From contig NW_026570265.1 in assembly GCF_019649055.1 (NCBI RefSeq), positions 372,001 to 436,000 of the forward strand: a stretch of DNA of 64,000 nucleotides. The letters are read 5' to 3'. Shown here one piece after another: positions 1 to 11,273 of this stretch. Every line of letters starts with the position of its first letter. Position 1 is the first letter of the stretch. A program made the translations under genes and the position numbers. The notes under the pieces were generated by a model. The model saw only the letters and a program-made list of their open reading frames with translations, made no database searches and was not told where the DNA came from. This DNA is from Paramacrobiotus metropolitanus. Taxonomy: Eukaryota; Tardigrada; Eutardigrada; Parachela; Macrobiotidae.

Positions 1-3000
1 AAGCTTATCGGTGGCACTGGCCGGTGATTACAATTTACCGGTAGTGGTTACCTTCAGATCGAGCATGTATATGACTTATGCTTACGATGAATTTTGTTTA
101 TGATGCTTTTCCACGGTGGTTGATGTCAAAAAGATTCAAAGGAGGTCGTTCCCTACGAGTACTTTCCGTTCTCGTACCAGAACTCATTCTAATACGGAAA
201 CAAGTTTTTTTTTCATTTTGCCAGAACAAACCTTGAGCCTTTCCCAATTTAGTCTCAGTCATCAAATTGAACTATTTTCCGGTATAAAGACATGATGATA
301 AGTACAGTACTTAAACGACAGGGAACAATCACAACTGCATATTTCCATAAAAAAAGCACCAGTAAACACTTGAAAAAAGAATCCTGCAGATTGTCCGGAC
401 TGTGGCATCCCGCCTCCTTTTATTTCTATGAATTACTTCATCAGAAGTATCAATAAAACGTTTTGTTTTACTCAGTTATTAAAAAATATCATGTTTGTTT
501 TCGCTGTCGGCTGAAGCTTGTAATCTGTGATCTTTAATTTTATATGTAATAATTGCTTTAAATATGTGATTCTGTCTGTTTGCCGCCAATCTGGATCAGA
601 ATGTACTCGTACATACCAAGAATCAGATGCTCATTTGTGAGAGCCACTAGATCAGTGAACTAACTAACTAACTTGAACTTGGGAATGAAAATTATTTTGA
701 GTGCATGTAAATAAAACGTTAATGTAAGTTAGCGTTAGGACTTAACTGTTTTGAAGCTTTGTTCCTCAACTCGAGCCAACGTTGTGATATCTGCAGTCTG
801 CACGAGGCATTACTGTATTCATTATTCAACGCTACAACTTACAGATAAATAAAAATCAATACAGCGGCTACGTATTATTTTCGATCAGAGAACAAAAAAG
901 TTGGACAATGCACTCGCTTCCGCATTTGCGTGCAACGATGGCGACTGATGCCGTACAGTGCGTACACTACCGTCTACCAGTATAAATCTGTATAACATAT
1001 TATGCAATTAGGTAAGTAGTGCATTATTGGCAAGCACAATATATACGACAAGGCCTACAAGTGACATGTTAATGTCATTCACATAAACCTCGAAGTACAA
1101 ATTTTCACATCAGTCAGAACTTCGCAATCTAACCGGTAAACCGATCGAGTTACAATTATACCAGCAGGCAGCCGCAATAACAGCGAAACCGAAGCACTTC
1201 AAGATCCAAAAATAAGCATCCCTCTAACGGTTAACCAGTATTCAAGATTGCTCCTGTTCCTCTGCAGCGGAAGATGGAAGCGTTTTTATTAACTCGGATG
1301 TTTCGCTAACGATCCTGGCATTCTTTTCCTCTTCAATATCATCCACTAAACTCGGCCATGGAACAGCACTCGCCGCGGGAATTTCAGGTGAGCTCAGGCG
1401 GTCATTCAGCGCCTTTAAAGCGATTTGTCTACAGAAACATTAAAAAATCAGCTGTGGTTTGAATCTCGATCAAGATTGTACACAATTTCCAACGTCAACC
1501 GTTGCCACATTTATGAAACACGTAACCGTACAACAAGTAGCCGTTGGATTACTTATAAATTATTGGGCGCATTCAGAACGATAACAATCATAATTGTTAT
1601 AACGAATCGAGTTGATTGCTTCAGAGTTTTGGCTTTTGTTCGTGTCATAAAAGGAATGGCGCCAGCCCCACTGCGTAGAGTTACGAGCAAAGAAGTTGGA
1701 TACAATCCATCAAGATGATCAAATTTGTTGTAAGTGAAAGGAAAGGCCGATGTTTTGCATAAATTTATGTTCTAGTACAGTACATAAATTTATGTAGTAC
1801 ATTCTAATACATTCGAAGTTTAACTACGATATAGCGAGTAATTACATCAGAGACAACGTCTATACGAGGCAGTTTTATTTTGAGGATTGCTGTAGTTTCT
1901 TTTACACTTAAAAGTAATGGACACCGCAGTCGCGGATGAAAATCCTAACTTAACTTCCTTCTGCAGTTCGTTTTGATGGTCGGTGGAAGCATGGTCACCA
2001 TACTGTATCCAAAAACACAAGCTTGCCCCAAGGCCAAAAGTGTGGTCTTCTTAGCTTGGAGATGGACTTCCGCAAGATTAACCTTGATATATCAGTATTA
2101 CGCATATCCATTAAGGATTCTCAAAACACAACTGCGAATAACTCAAAATCCACCAAAATTAGGAAGTGCTGATCTGAAATATATATACTTCCATCATGCC
2201 CACTGTAATCCCGCCCTTTTTAGAATTGGACGAAATATTATTACCAGTCTGTATAACTTAGGTGAATTTCTGCACAAAGTTTTAAAATTCTGAGATCAGC
2301 TGTTCGAATCATAATTATGTTGCATCCTGTTCGTGCTATACTGCATCATTTTTATTAATTATGCATCGTAAAATATTATATTATTATTATGCTCGTTTAT
2401 TTTTTTCTATATTTAGACTGCTGAATAAAAACATGCGAACGCAAAAAATACTTTCTCAGAAAATACAAATATAATGTATGCGACAGTGAAGATATTATGT
2501 GTATTTTGTAGTAATCTACTGTTTCGCAGTCAGTTAATATACTTATTGTCCTGGGTTTTCGATGTTGTTACTTCATGCAATTATGGAATGTAAGTTACTA
2601 CAGCAAAATGTCCTGTTGTCGAGTGAAAGAATGCATGACCCAAAATCTATCGAAGGTAATACACAATGGTAACAAAATTATTTTAACGAAAGTGAAAGTC
2701 ACTCCTCATGGCGAATTTCTGGAAAGTTCAATTTTCCCCCATCTTATTTGTTTCTCTCTCAGTTCACAATGAAAGCCAGCGCCATGGACACTGACATAGT
2801 TTCCTTTGTTGCAAAGTAATTAACTGTGGTAATTACTTCGCTCGTGATTGGTCAGTGGTAGAAACAGAGACAAAGGTTTCTAGCTTCTTTCGACTAGAGT
2901 TGCGGTTGCTAACTTGCTGGCAGCATTTTCCAGAGGAAGATAAAATGCCGATACGCTCACTTGTTCCTTCAGTCGAAATTTTGGTACTGTAGTAAGTGGC

Positions 3001-3073
3001 CAGCTTACATTAGAAGCATTTTCGGAGCAGCTTCTGTGTTCTTCCAGGGCAGTAACGACAGTCACACATTAAA
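1..3073. other. No gene recognised
   Basis: AT-rich sequence with many stop codons in all frames. The longest open frames (about 100 codons near 1425-1718 and 1973-2293) show no family resemblance, no plausible splice structure and no compositional sign of coding. I see no repeat or RNA gene here. The last few hundred bases should hold the promoter of the small peptide gene that starts at 3074. Confidence 0.6.
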
Positions 3074-3559
3074 ATGTTCAAAGCACTGGTACGTACTTTC
3101 TAATCTTATTATAGGAAACTTATATACTTTGAAATTATTAATTAGGTAATACCGTAACAAAGCATAAAAACTTGTATACAGAAGCATATATTAATCGTAG
3201 CAACTAGCAAACAGACCAATTCTATTCTCATATATTCTCATAATACTGGAGTATTATGTAACCTTATAGCCAAAAAAATCCCTCCTTCGAATAATTACTT
3301 AATTTGTAGCTGACTGCTGCCACTTCCTAATAAATTTCTGTCGGGTTAGTTCCTTTTGTGCCTCGTGGCTACCGCTCTGTTCAGCTTCGCTGAACAAGAA
3401 GTCGAAGCTCAATTTGGATTCGGTGGACTAGGCTTCGGATTTCCCTTTGGCGGTATGGGTTTAGGCGGAATGGGATTTGGCTTCCCCTTTGGAGGATTCC
3501 CCTTTGGTGGAATGGGAATGGGATTCGGCGGCATGCCATTTTTTGGTAAAAAGAAGTAA
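3074..3559 (+). CDS. Small secreted Gly/Phe/Met-rich peptide precursor (two exons)
   Basis: Exons 3074-3088 and 3350-3559, joined in phase 0 through a GTACGT donor and a GGTTAG acceptor, give 74 residues. Residues 1-20 (starting MFKALFLLCLVATALF) form a textbook signal peptide. A short acidic segment follows (EQEVEAQ). The rest is a low-complexity array of GFGG, GMG and FPFGG blocks ending in FFGKKK. In a secretory precursor, a Gly followed by basic residues is the usual site for cleavage and C-terminal amidation. Short Gly-rich secreted peptides of this type occur among invertebrate antimicrobial, cuticle and neuropeptide-like proteins; which class this belongs to is not decided by sequence. 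The 15-nt first exon is easily missed by gene finders. An AATAAA at 3709-3714 fits the 3' end. Confidence 0.75.
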
Positions 3560-3708
3560 TCGCGCAGTGATGAATGCATTTACCATTGTGAATAAGTGTG
3601 CATGCTTCGTGCTATCGGTTGTACAATATTATACTGTACATACAAGTATACCTGACTGCTGACTCCTGCGAATAGCTGCTGCGTTTTATGTGTTAGTTTT
3701 TAGTGTGA

Positions 3709-3714
3709 AATAAA
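3709..3714 (+). terminator. Poly(A) signal AATAAA of the Gly-rich peptide gene
   Basis: A canonical AATAAA hexamer lies 150 bp after the stop codon of the secreted peptide gene and is followed by a GT-rich stretch. Confidence 0.5.
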
Positions 3715-3756
3715 ACAGCTGCAAAACGTTTTCCGTTTATAATTTTTGTAACTCAC

Positions 3757-4845
3757 TTTCTTCGTTCGGCATCCAACTGACTCGAACCTGGTAAGGTCAC
3801 ACTGATTCCACTCGGTAGCGATTCGGCGAAGTTGTACTTTCTCTGCTGCTTTTTAAGTATCCGAAGTTTCACCAAAACACCATGAAAAATATTAACAACT
3901 TTAGATACCGGTGGCTGTAACACATTCGGGAAGAAACTGCAAAATGTGAAAACATTAGGTTAGCAACAGAGTGAATACCAGTCTATTAATTCCTATAAAA
4001 AGACAGCCATCCTGTAAGTCAACAAAAATTCATGTCATCGCTTACGTGGCAAATTCAAAAGCTTCGCTGCTATCGCCACGATTCCCATTAGAATGCTTCT
4101 GGAGATACCGCAGATATATAAATCCTGCGTACGTTCCCGAAAGAAACATCCAAAAATACACCCATTCCGTGACATGCAAGGAGCACACAACCAATAATCC
4201 CAAAAGCAACAACAGCGGAAGATTTCGGTTGCGGAATTTAATACTTCCGGCCACCGGTATTTTGAAAAGAACGTGGTCTGGCATAATTTGTTTAACCGCC
4301 ACACAAACTGCAGCGACATAACCTGAAGAAAACAAAAGCAAAAATGTCAAAAACGATAAAATTCGCCAAAATCAATGAAGAAGTGTAGGAAAAACACTTG
4401 TTTGCAAATCACCTGTTAAACCATGAATGTACGTGTCGAACAAGAGTTCCTCATGGAAAGTGGTATAATATCCAATAAAATAAATCACAACAGTCATGAA
4501 GACCACGCTGAAGTTCATCACTTCGAAGAAGACCAGCATCTCCAGAGCGCCCCACATCGGCTCAATAAGTTTAGCGCATAGTCCCACCACGATCAGATCA
4601 ATAACAACCAGCCACCAGTGCAGCTCCATGAATACTGTTGTGAAGGCTGTCCATATGTGGAAACGCGGAGGGAGCAATGTGCCCGGGGTAACGGTCAGTG
4701 CCTGTACAGCACTGTGGGAGAACGTCAGGAAATAGCAACAGAAAACGGCGATACAAACACACTTGACCACTACACTGCTGTTCTTAGCAGCTGCCCCCGC
4801 CTGCGAGGAAAGGTATCCCACATTACGCCGTAGAACTCCCGACAT
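3757..4845 (-). CDS. TMEM115: TMEM115 homologue, Golgi rhomboid-like membrane protein (3' end unresolved)
   Basis: TMEM115 is a Golgi multi-pass protein of the rhomboid-like superfamily without protease residues; the human protein interacts with the COG complex and affects retrograde transport. Exons 4845-4413, 4322-4046 and 3936-3757 join in matching phases. Recognisable blocks in order are SSVVVK before TM1, LTVTPGTLLPP, LIEPMWGALEMLVFF, YIHGLTGYVAAV across the first junction, GFIYLRYLQKHS, and the post-TM stretch TFFPNVLQPPVSKVVN followed by a conserved-looking ISVTLPG segment. The start at 4845 is the first true ATG and matches the family N-terminus. The third exon ends at a GTGAGT donor in phase 2. 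The next exon is uncertain: the nearest acceptor (about 3705) would give only five more codons, so the usual C-terminal tail is either very short here or lies beyond the peptide gene on the opposite strand. Confidence 0.88.
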
Positions 4846-4905
4846 TCTGCTCCAGGGCTGCGCGATGGTTGAGATAAAAGACTTTCCCACGAACTTGTGT
4901 ATCAA

Positions 4906-6464
4906 TTTTCGCGCTTTTTCAGCAGACAGGAAACAGTGTAAAATGCCACGTCGAGGCTTGGTTCCGAATCAGTTGCCTTTCTGCTTTCAGCCTGCACAAG
5001 TCGTACAATATTAATACATCCAAATTCAAGAATATACTCTGAAAATTAAATATAAAGGTTTAACAGAATATGACCATCCGTACTTAACAACAAAAAGAAC
5101 AACAAGTTAGCCTAAACATCATCAATCGTAAATGCTCATAATCTGACAAGATTCACAAGAACCAGGAATACTGACTTGCCAAGTTGCTTTTACAGATAAC
5201 TTCCGGTAAAGGGTTAAGTCGCAGTTCTGTGAAAACAGTTCCAGACTTCCAGTTACAGATGTTACCTCTAAAGATACCAAATGAACAAATTCTTAAAATA
5301 TCACATTCCATAAAACTTATTACTTAAAGATTTAAATTCTAAACCAGAATCTGGTAAGTGGATAAAAATATTTTGATATCAACTTTGAATGATGCTTTAC
5401 GTACCGTATCTGTTGTATCTGTACTATCAAACCAGATGCGCTTAAAAACAAATAGCAAGCGGAAAGGGTTGCACTAAAGGATATCCTGTCCTACTAGCAA
5501 TTAAGCATTGCAAAAACACTGTACTGATAAACTGTAGCTTGCGAAAGCAGTTGAAGTTTTTTGGGTTTTAAAGTTGAATTCTTTTATACTTTTGGAAATC
5601 CGAAATTTGGTTTTACGTTCAAAATTTTGATGAATCTATTTTGATGAATTAATTTTTCCCGTTTTTGGAATATATTACTTTTTCAGCATTGGCTGCGCTT
5701 TCTTTGAGCTAACTCGACTGATGTAATTTATCCATCATGCTGTATGGGACGATCAACATATGATCCCTATCTGTGATCCACATTTAACAGGCCGTGGCCA
5801 TGAATTTTTTTGCATCGCCAAGTTAGTTCCTGGTCACCGTTGGCGAGACTGAATTGTCCTGCAGGTAAGAAGAGGAAATGTAAACTGTAAAGTTCTTCAA
5901 GCCATGATACCTTATGTCTCCCTAAAGAGATTTCGATTTCAAACAGATTTCGGAAAATATGTAGGTTGTTCCGTCTCTGAGATTTGACGGCGTGACGCTT
6001 CTGTTTATATTATGATAGCCTAAAGTTTGCTACAGCAGTATTATTGTAAAATGTAAACAACTACAAAGTACAAAGTTATTTTGTCATTAGTTTTATTATG
6101 GTAGTAGTACTACGGTATCCGTAAATTATCTGACACTGTACGACTGTGAGATTAGAGCAGCTGAGCAACAGTTGTCGAATACCTGGCCTTGATCGTAGTT
6201 CTTGTTATTTTTTATGAACAGAAGTAAGAAGTTATTCCAGTTTTCGAATGTCCAGTTTTCCGGTTTTCCATTTTTTTCAGTTTTCCAGTTTTTCGGGTCA
6301 TCAGAATAACGCCCCTGTTCTGGAGCGTTTATCGCATTTTACTGTTATGGTTATAATACGTTTTATGGCTTCTCTAGTGAAATTGCCTTCCTAACAATAA
6401 AGCCTGTGGTGTCCGCACTGATTGTGAAGGATTCCCGATTCCTGTACCAAATCACATCGATATC
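4906..6464. other. Intergenic, no gene recognised
   Basis: AT-rich spacer between the divergent TMEM115 and DRAP1 starts. No open frame longer than about 80 codons looks coding. A run of short CAGTTTTCC-type repeats lies near 6230-6300. Promoters of both flanking genes must lie here, but I cannot point to defined elements. Confidence 0.5.
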
Positions 6465-7891
6465 ATGCCGAGCAACAAATTTAAAACGAGATTTCCCCCG
6501 GCCAGAATTAAAAAAATAATGCAGACGGATGAAGAAGTCGGAAAATTATCATGTGCTGTTCCTGTGATTGTATCAAAGAGTGTAGAGCTTTTTACGGAAA
6601 TACTTTTGCACAAATCTGGTGAAATAGCGCTTGGTCGAGGTGCAAGAACGTTGAGCATTGACCATATCAAGCAATGTGTCGAGCAGGAGCACAAATTTGA
6701 TTTCCTTCGAGAAATTGTACGGGAAGCAGCGGCAAAAGCCATTGGGAAGAGCAGCGAGGATGTCGCAAATTCGGGCCAGGCAGAAGCTGGCACATCTGCT
6801 AACGATGCCGAAATGGATTCTGTTTCCAAAGATAAGTTGGTGAATGCGGTGCGACACGGAAAACTGCAACAACCAGGCGAAAGTATTCCTTCTAGAAGTT
6901 TATGGACGTTCAACCCTGGTGGAAAAGATTTCGTCCCACAGGCGCCTGCATCTCCTCGGAAGTTGTCTGGAAAACCTCATCGCCATCGCGAACCGGATAG
7001 GAGTTTTAGAAATCCACCATCGGCATCCGCATCTATACCTGCGCATGTGCCTGAACCTAAGCAAAAGGCAAATGCATTGGCTCATTCAGCTAAAACTCAC
7101 AAGACGAGCGCGAAGAATTCCGGAAGTAAAATGAACCGGAGTGATAAGCAATCCCCTTCAAGCAGTTCTGCAGAGTAGGTAGTTTTTCTGGCAGTGTCCA
7201 CAATGAAGGAATGGGTTTCTTATAAGTTCAGCATGCTCGCAGTCGTAAATCTTCTACTTCGCTGCTGAATTATGCCTTTAGGGTGCAGTTTTAAGTGCTG
7301 CAGATAAAAAAATCTTGAATTATTGTTGTTATTCTGGCTAACCAAATTATTTTCCAAATTTCAAAACGCAGAATTTGTGTTGTTTGTAGACAGCCAAAGG
7401 GTACACCAGCAGGTCGGTTTTATACCGAACACTCAGCAATTTCCGAACCGGTTCCAACACCCTACCCTCCCAAAGACGACTTTCCGTCCTCCTCTCACTT
7501 CCATCCATACCATGTGGAACGGCTTCCTGCTTTTCAAGCAGATTCTCTACCCGAATATTCCACATATCCCAGTGCACATGGTCATTATCCGTACCAATCA
7601 CCACCGTCCATGGTGAGAATGCCCCCAGTGCCTGCCCATATGGAGCAGATGTATAATAATGCGGATGATTTAACGCCGCCTTATTATGGTGCTCCTGACA
7701 TGTATGGAAGAGACCAGCAAATGCTGATGTACCAGTCAGCCGTGGATTATTCTAACCATTACTCTTCCGATGAGCCGCTTAACCTGCAGTCTCCAGGAGT
7801 CCAGGATCTAAGCCGAAAGCGACCACTTGACTTATCCGATCAACATCCGTCCTTAAATTCGTACAGTGTGTATGAACGCTACGGAAACTAA
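6465..7891 (+). CDS. DRAP1: DRAP1 / NC2-alpha, Dr1-associated corepressor
   Basis: DRAP1 pairs with Dr1 (NC2-beta) through a histone fold and clamps TBP on DNA to block TFIIA/TFIIB entry. Exons are 6465-7174 and 7390-7891, joined in phase 2 (donor GTAGGT, acceptor TTGTAG), giving 403 residues. The N-terminal histone fold (residues about 8-85) is very well conserved: RFPPARIKKIMQTDEE, VPVIVSKSVELF, then SIDHIKQCVEQEHKFDFL. The middle is a Ser/Pro/Lys-rich disordered region. The second exon is rich in Pro, Tyr and Met and unlike vertebrate DRAP1. It carries two CtBP-type motifs, PLNLQ (7775-7789) and an exact PLDLS (7823-7837). An in-frame TAG overlaps the donor, so an unspliced transcript would end after 237 residues. 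Confidence 0.92.
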
Positions 7892-8580
7892 ATTTAAAGC
7901 GCGAAGTTGAGCGATATCAAGATCTACTGCACGTGCTTGAAAATGCGTGCTTTTAGTTTTTCATACAGTTTCGTTGAGGGATCAGATGGTGATGGAAGTT
8001 TATGCTTGATTTGCTTGAATGTGCTATGACGATTGTGTCTATGTACACAGCATAAAGTTAAGGGTACAAAATGGCACACAGTAATACGTTTATTGGACAT
8101 AAAATTTATTTTTGTGAATTCGCAACCAGATCCAATAGTATTATTACACTTAAAGTGAAGGGTGTATGATAATTGACCAAACCGGAAATGAATACAAACT
8201 TAAAACTATGCAGTTTGCACCTCCTTCGCACGCCGTACTTCACAGTTCATCCTACAGTCTACCCGGTGCGCACTATTTTAATACAGAGGGTCAAACGAGC
8301 GGTCGGTACCAATGATACCGCTCTTAGGCCGACTCTTACCTGAGTGACTTCCGTAAAAGTTCCGTTTCATTAAATGCTGTAACGGTTCCGAAATCGGACC
8401 GTGGTACCGCCGGATATAACCCATATACCGTACAGTAGTGTACTTTACGTTTTACGATTTTTCAACAGCTTTCACGCGTACTTACGTGGCCGAATCTTCG
8501 TGCTGCTTACAGCTTAAATTTTATTAAATTGATGTTTTCCGAGCGAAATTTGAATTTCTGAATATCCACACATTTTGAAA

Positions 8581-10792
8581 ATGGCTGCAAGAAAAGTTTC
8601 CTTTTTGAGCATTCTTTTCTTCGCAGCGACAGTTTTTTCTCAGGATACCATCAATAATGCCGTCGTAGTGTCTGAAGTCGAACGCACCCTGGATGCATCC
8701 TCGCAGCTGATAAAACTAATCGAGATCATAACGCTGGAGACAGCCGGTGGATCGTCCACGTCGTCCTTCTTGTATTTTATCGAGCCCACATTGCAGGATC
8801 GCTTGGCGCACATTGATGCGCGGGTATGCATGATTCTCTGGTGTCTAACACCCCAGTTTTTTCGCTGTTCGCACATGTCGAAACTTTATTCTTGCAATTT
8901 AATTGATGTAGGTTGTCGGCAAAGATAAAGCATCCAGTAGAGTGTTGGATGTTAAGGAGACATCAGTCAAAGGACATGAGTAAGAAAGGATTAGTTGACG
9001 TTTGTCGTTTTCCAGCTAAATCGTAACGTTTTTCTGCATCCTGATAGTGTTTTATCAGTTGTTCGTTGTTGGTGAATCTAGGAAATCCAAGGTTTATCGA
9101 ATCAGTTTGCCATCGAGTCTGACGGGAACCAGCACGGATAAAATACGTGTGCATTCCGTATACACGCATGCACAAACGCCGCACCCGACAGAAATTGGCC
9201 AACAGGGACACCAGTTGGTGCAGATTAAGAGCAATATCTACCATTACTCGCCTTATCAGACCAGGAAGCAGAATTTGCGGGTATTGCTGGCGTCGTCCAA
9301 AATCGAAGCGTTCTCCAAAGAGCCCAAGCCCGTTTCAGACAGCGGAAAGGAAATCAAATATGGACCATATGAAAACATTCCGGCGTTTACAGCTGTAAGC
9401 TATTAACCGTTAGGTTTCGTTTTAAATCTCTGTAGCACGGTTAACTTATAGTAATATGTTTACGTATTTTGTACCTCGTTTTAATTGAAAATATACGCCA
9501 AATTTCTTTGCTGGTTTTTGGTAAAGATTCGGTTTACCCACGTAGGCTACTTTTTACGCACAAGCAATATTTTCCATTTCAATTTGCCATATTCCACATT
9601 CCATTGCCATTTTAAAATTTTAATATGGGTTTATTATATACTTAATTCTTTTGCAGTCGGTACACCTGCATGATGTTGATTTGTAAATGTAAAGCCTTGC
9701 AATGCAGTAATTTTATGTTATTTTCTAGGCTCCACTCGTTTTGCATTTTGAAAACAATGCACCGTTCCTTAGCGTTACTAATTTGGCCCGATGGATTGAA
9801 GTGTCTCACTGGGGGAATATTGCTTTCGAGGACACCGTCGACATTGCTCACACTGGTGCCAAACTGAAGGGAACTTTTAGCCGACTGGATTATCAGCGGG
9901 GATTGACTACGAAAGCTTCAGTCGCTGAGTTCAAAGTAATAATTATTGCAGACCGTTGTGCCGGTGAATGTAAACCAAAATCTTGTTTTAGACCCGGCTT
10001 CCCATTTCCGCAAGGGACATTTATTATCGCGATGAGATTGGAAACATTTCCACTAGCCATGTCAACAAAGGAAAAGAAACTGTGGATGTGGACGTTCGAC
10101 CACGTTTTCCCCTTTTTGGTGGCTGGAAAACGCATTATGTTCTGGGATACAACGTTCCGAGCAGCGATTTCTTGCTGAAAAGTGGTAATTGCAGTGTTCA
10201 CAATGGCATACTTTGACTGTTTTTGAATGTTTTGACACAATTTTTCATGTTCAGTAACATTCATTCAGGTTGAAGTGTTGTATTTCGTTAATGGACTTGT
10301 GATGGAGGGTTGATTTCTTGTTTTCACAGGCAGCAACTTCGTTTTGCAAGTCCGACTCATTGATCATATTTATCAGAACCAGGTGATCGATGATGCTACC
10401 ATCAAAATAATCCTCCCCGAAGGAGCCAGGTAAAAAACTGTCTATTTGTTTGTAATAAACAAATGCTATTACATACGATAAACGGATTGTGATGGTCGTA
10501 ATGGCTTTGTTCTTTTAGCAATATTGAAATCCGAGCTCCGTTCAAATTGGAAAGATTACCAGATGAAAAGCATTATACCTACCTGGACTTTGTCGGTCGA
10601 CCTGTCATTGTTCTCAAAATAAACAATGCTGTTGAGGAACACATCCAACCAATTCAGATTAAGTATGCTTTTGATCGCTTTAACTTATTTTATGAACCCC
10701 TTCTCGTGATCGCGGCCTTCGCTCTCTTGTTTGCGTTTGTTATTATTTATGTCCGCTTCGATTTTTCTATTATGAAATCCAAACGCGAGTAA
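8581..10792 (+). CDS. RPN1: Ribophorin I, oligosaccharyltransferase subunit (short C-tail)
   Basis: RPN1/OST1 is a single-pass ER membrane subunit of the complex that N-glycosylates nascent proteins. Seven exons join in consistent phases: 8581-8823, 8912-8979, 9082-9394, 9729-9935, 9992-10184, 10330-10429 and 10519-10792, giving 465 residues. A signal peptide occupies residues 1-20. Conserved blocks include SVYTHAQTPHP, YHYSPYQT, IEVSHWGNIAFED, RDEIGNISTSHV, RPRFPLFGGWKTHYV, ATIKIILPEGAS and HYTYLDFVGRPVIV, followed by a TM helix (LLVIAAFALLFAFVIIYVR). Human RPN1 has about 150 cytosolic residues after this helix. Here only about ten remain, ending KSKRE, which fits the KxKxx ER-retrieval signal. 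Yeast OST1 also lacks the long tail. An AATAAA at 10883-10888 supports termination here. Confidence 0.93.
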
Positions 10793-10882
10793 TTCCACTG
10801 TTTTTAATTGTTTCAAAGTTGTTAAGAAATGTTATTGGTTTCGTCGTTCATGTGTAGCTGTTAATGAGGACCTCATTGATGC

Positions 10883-10888
10883 AATAAA
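10883..10888 (+). terminator. Poly(A) signal AATAAA of RPN1
   Basis: A canonical hexamer lies 91 bp after the RPN1 stop codon, with no recognisable RPN1 coding sequence beyond it. It supports the short C-terminus. Confidence 0.5.
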
Positions 10889-11273
10889 TTTCTCATCGGG
10901 GAAAAATACGTATGCCTGGAGTCTCTGTAGATTTTTACAGGACCAATGTTCAGCGTCTGCATAAAATAATAATTGCTCTTCGAACACAGAATTTGCAGGA
11001 TTGGAGCGAGAATTGCTCCCTGGTCAGTTCCACACGAGTGCCATTTCATACAGGTAAAATTTATTTTTTAAAATCGCAAATCAACAACGCGCACGTCACA
11101 CTTAAGGAGAATGACATGCTACGGGTTAAGAAAATCAAAATCATTCTTCATGCCAAAAAAGAATGACATCAGAAAAAACGGGACTTCACGAGACCGTAGC
11201 TTAAACGGCCACTTTTGGAAACAATTTTAACGTTAGACACTATAATAGAGGCATTTTCAGACCCTCATTGGCC

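Noticed and set aside
4035-4319. Other-frame open readings over TMEM115
   Set aside because: They are shadows of the true TMEM115 exon, which aligns with the family and has correct splice phases.
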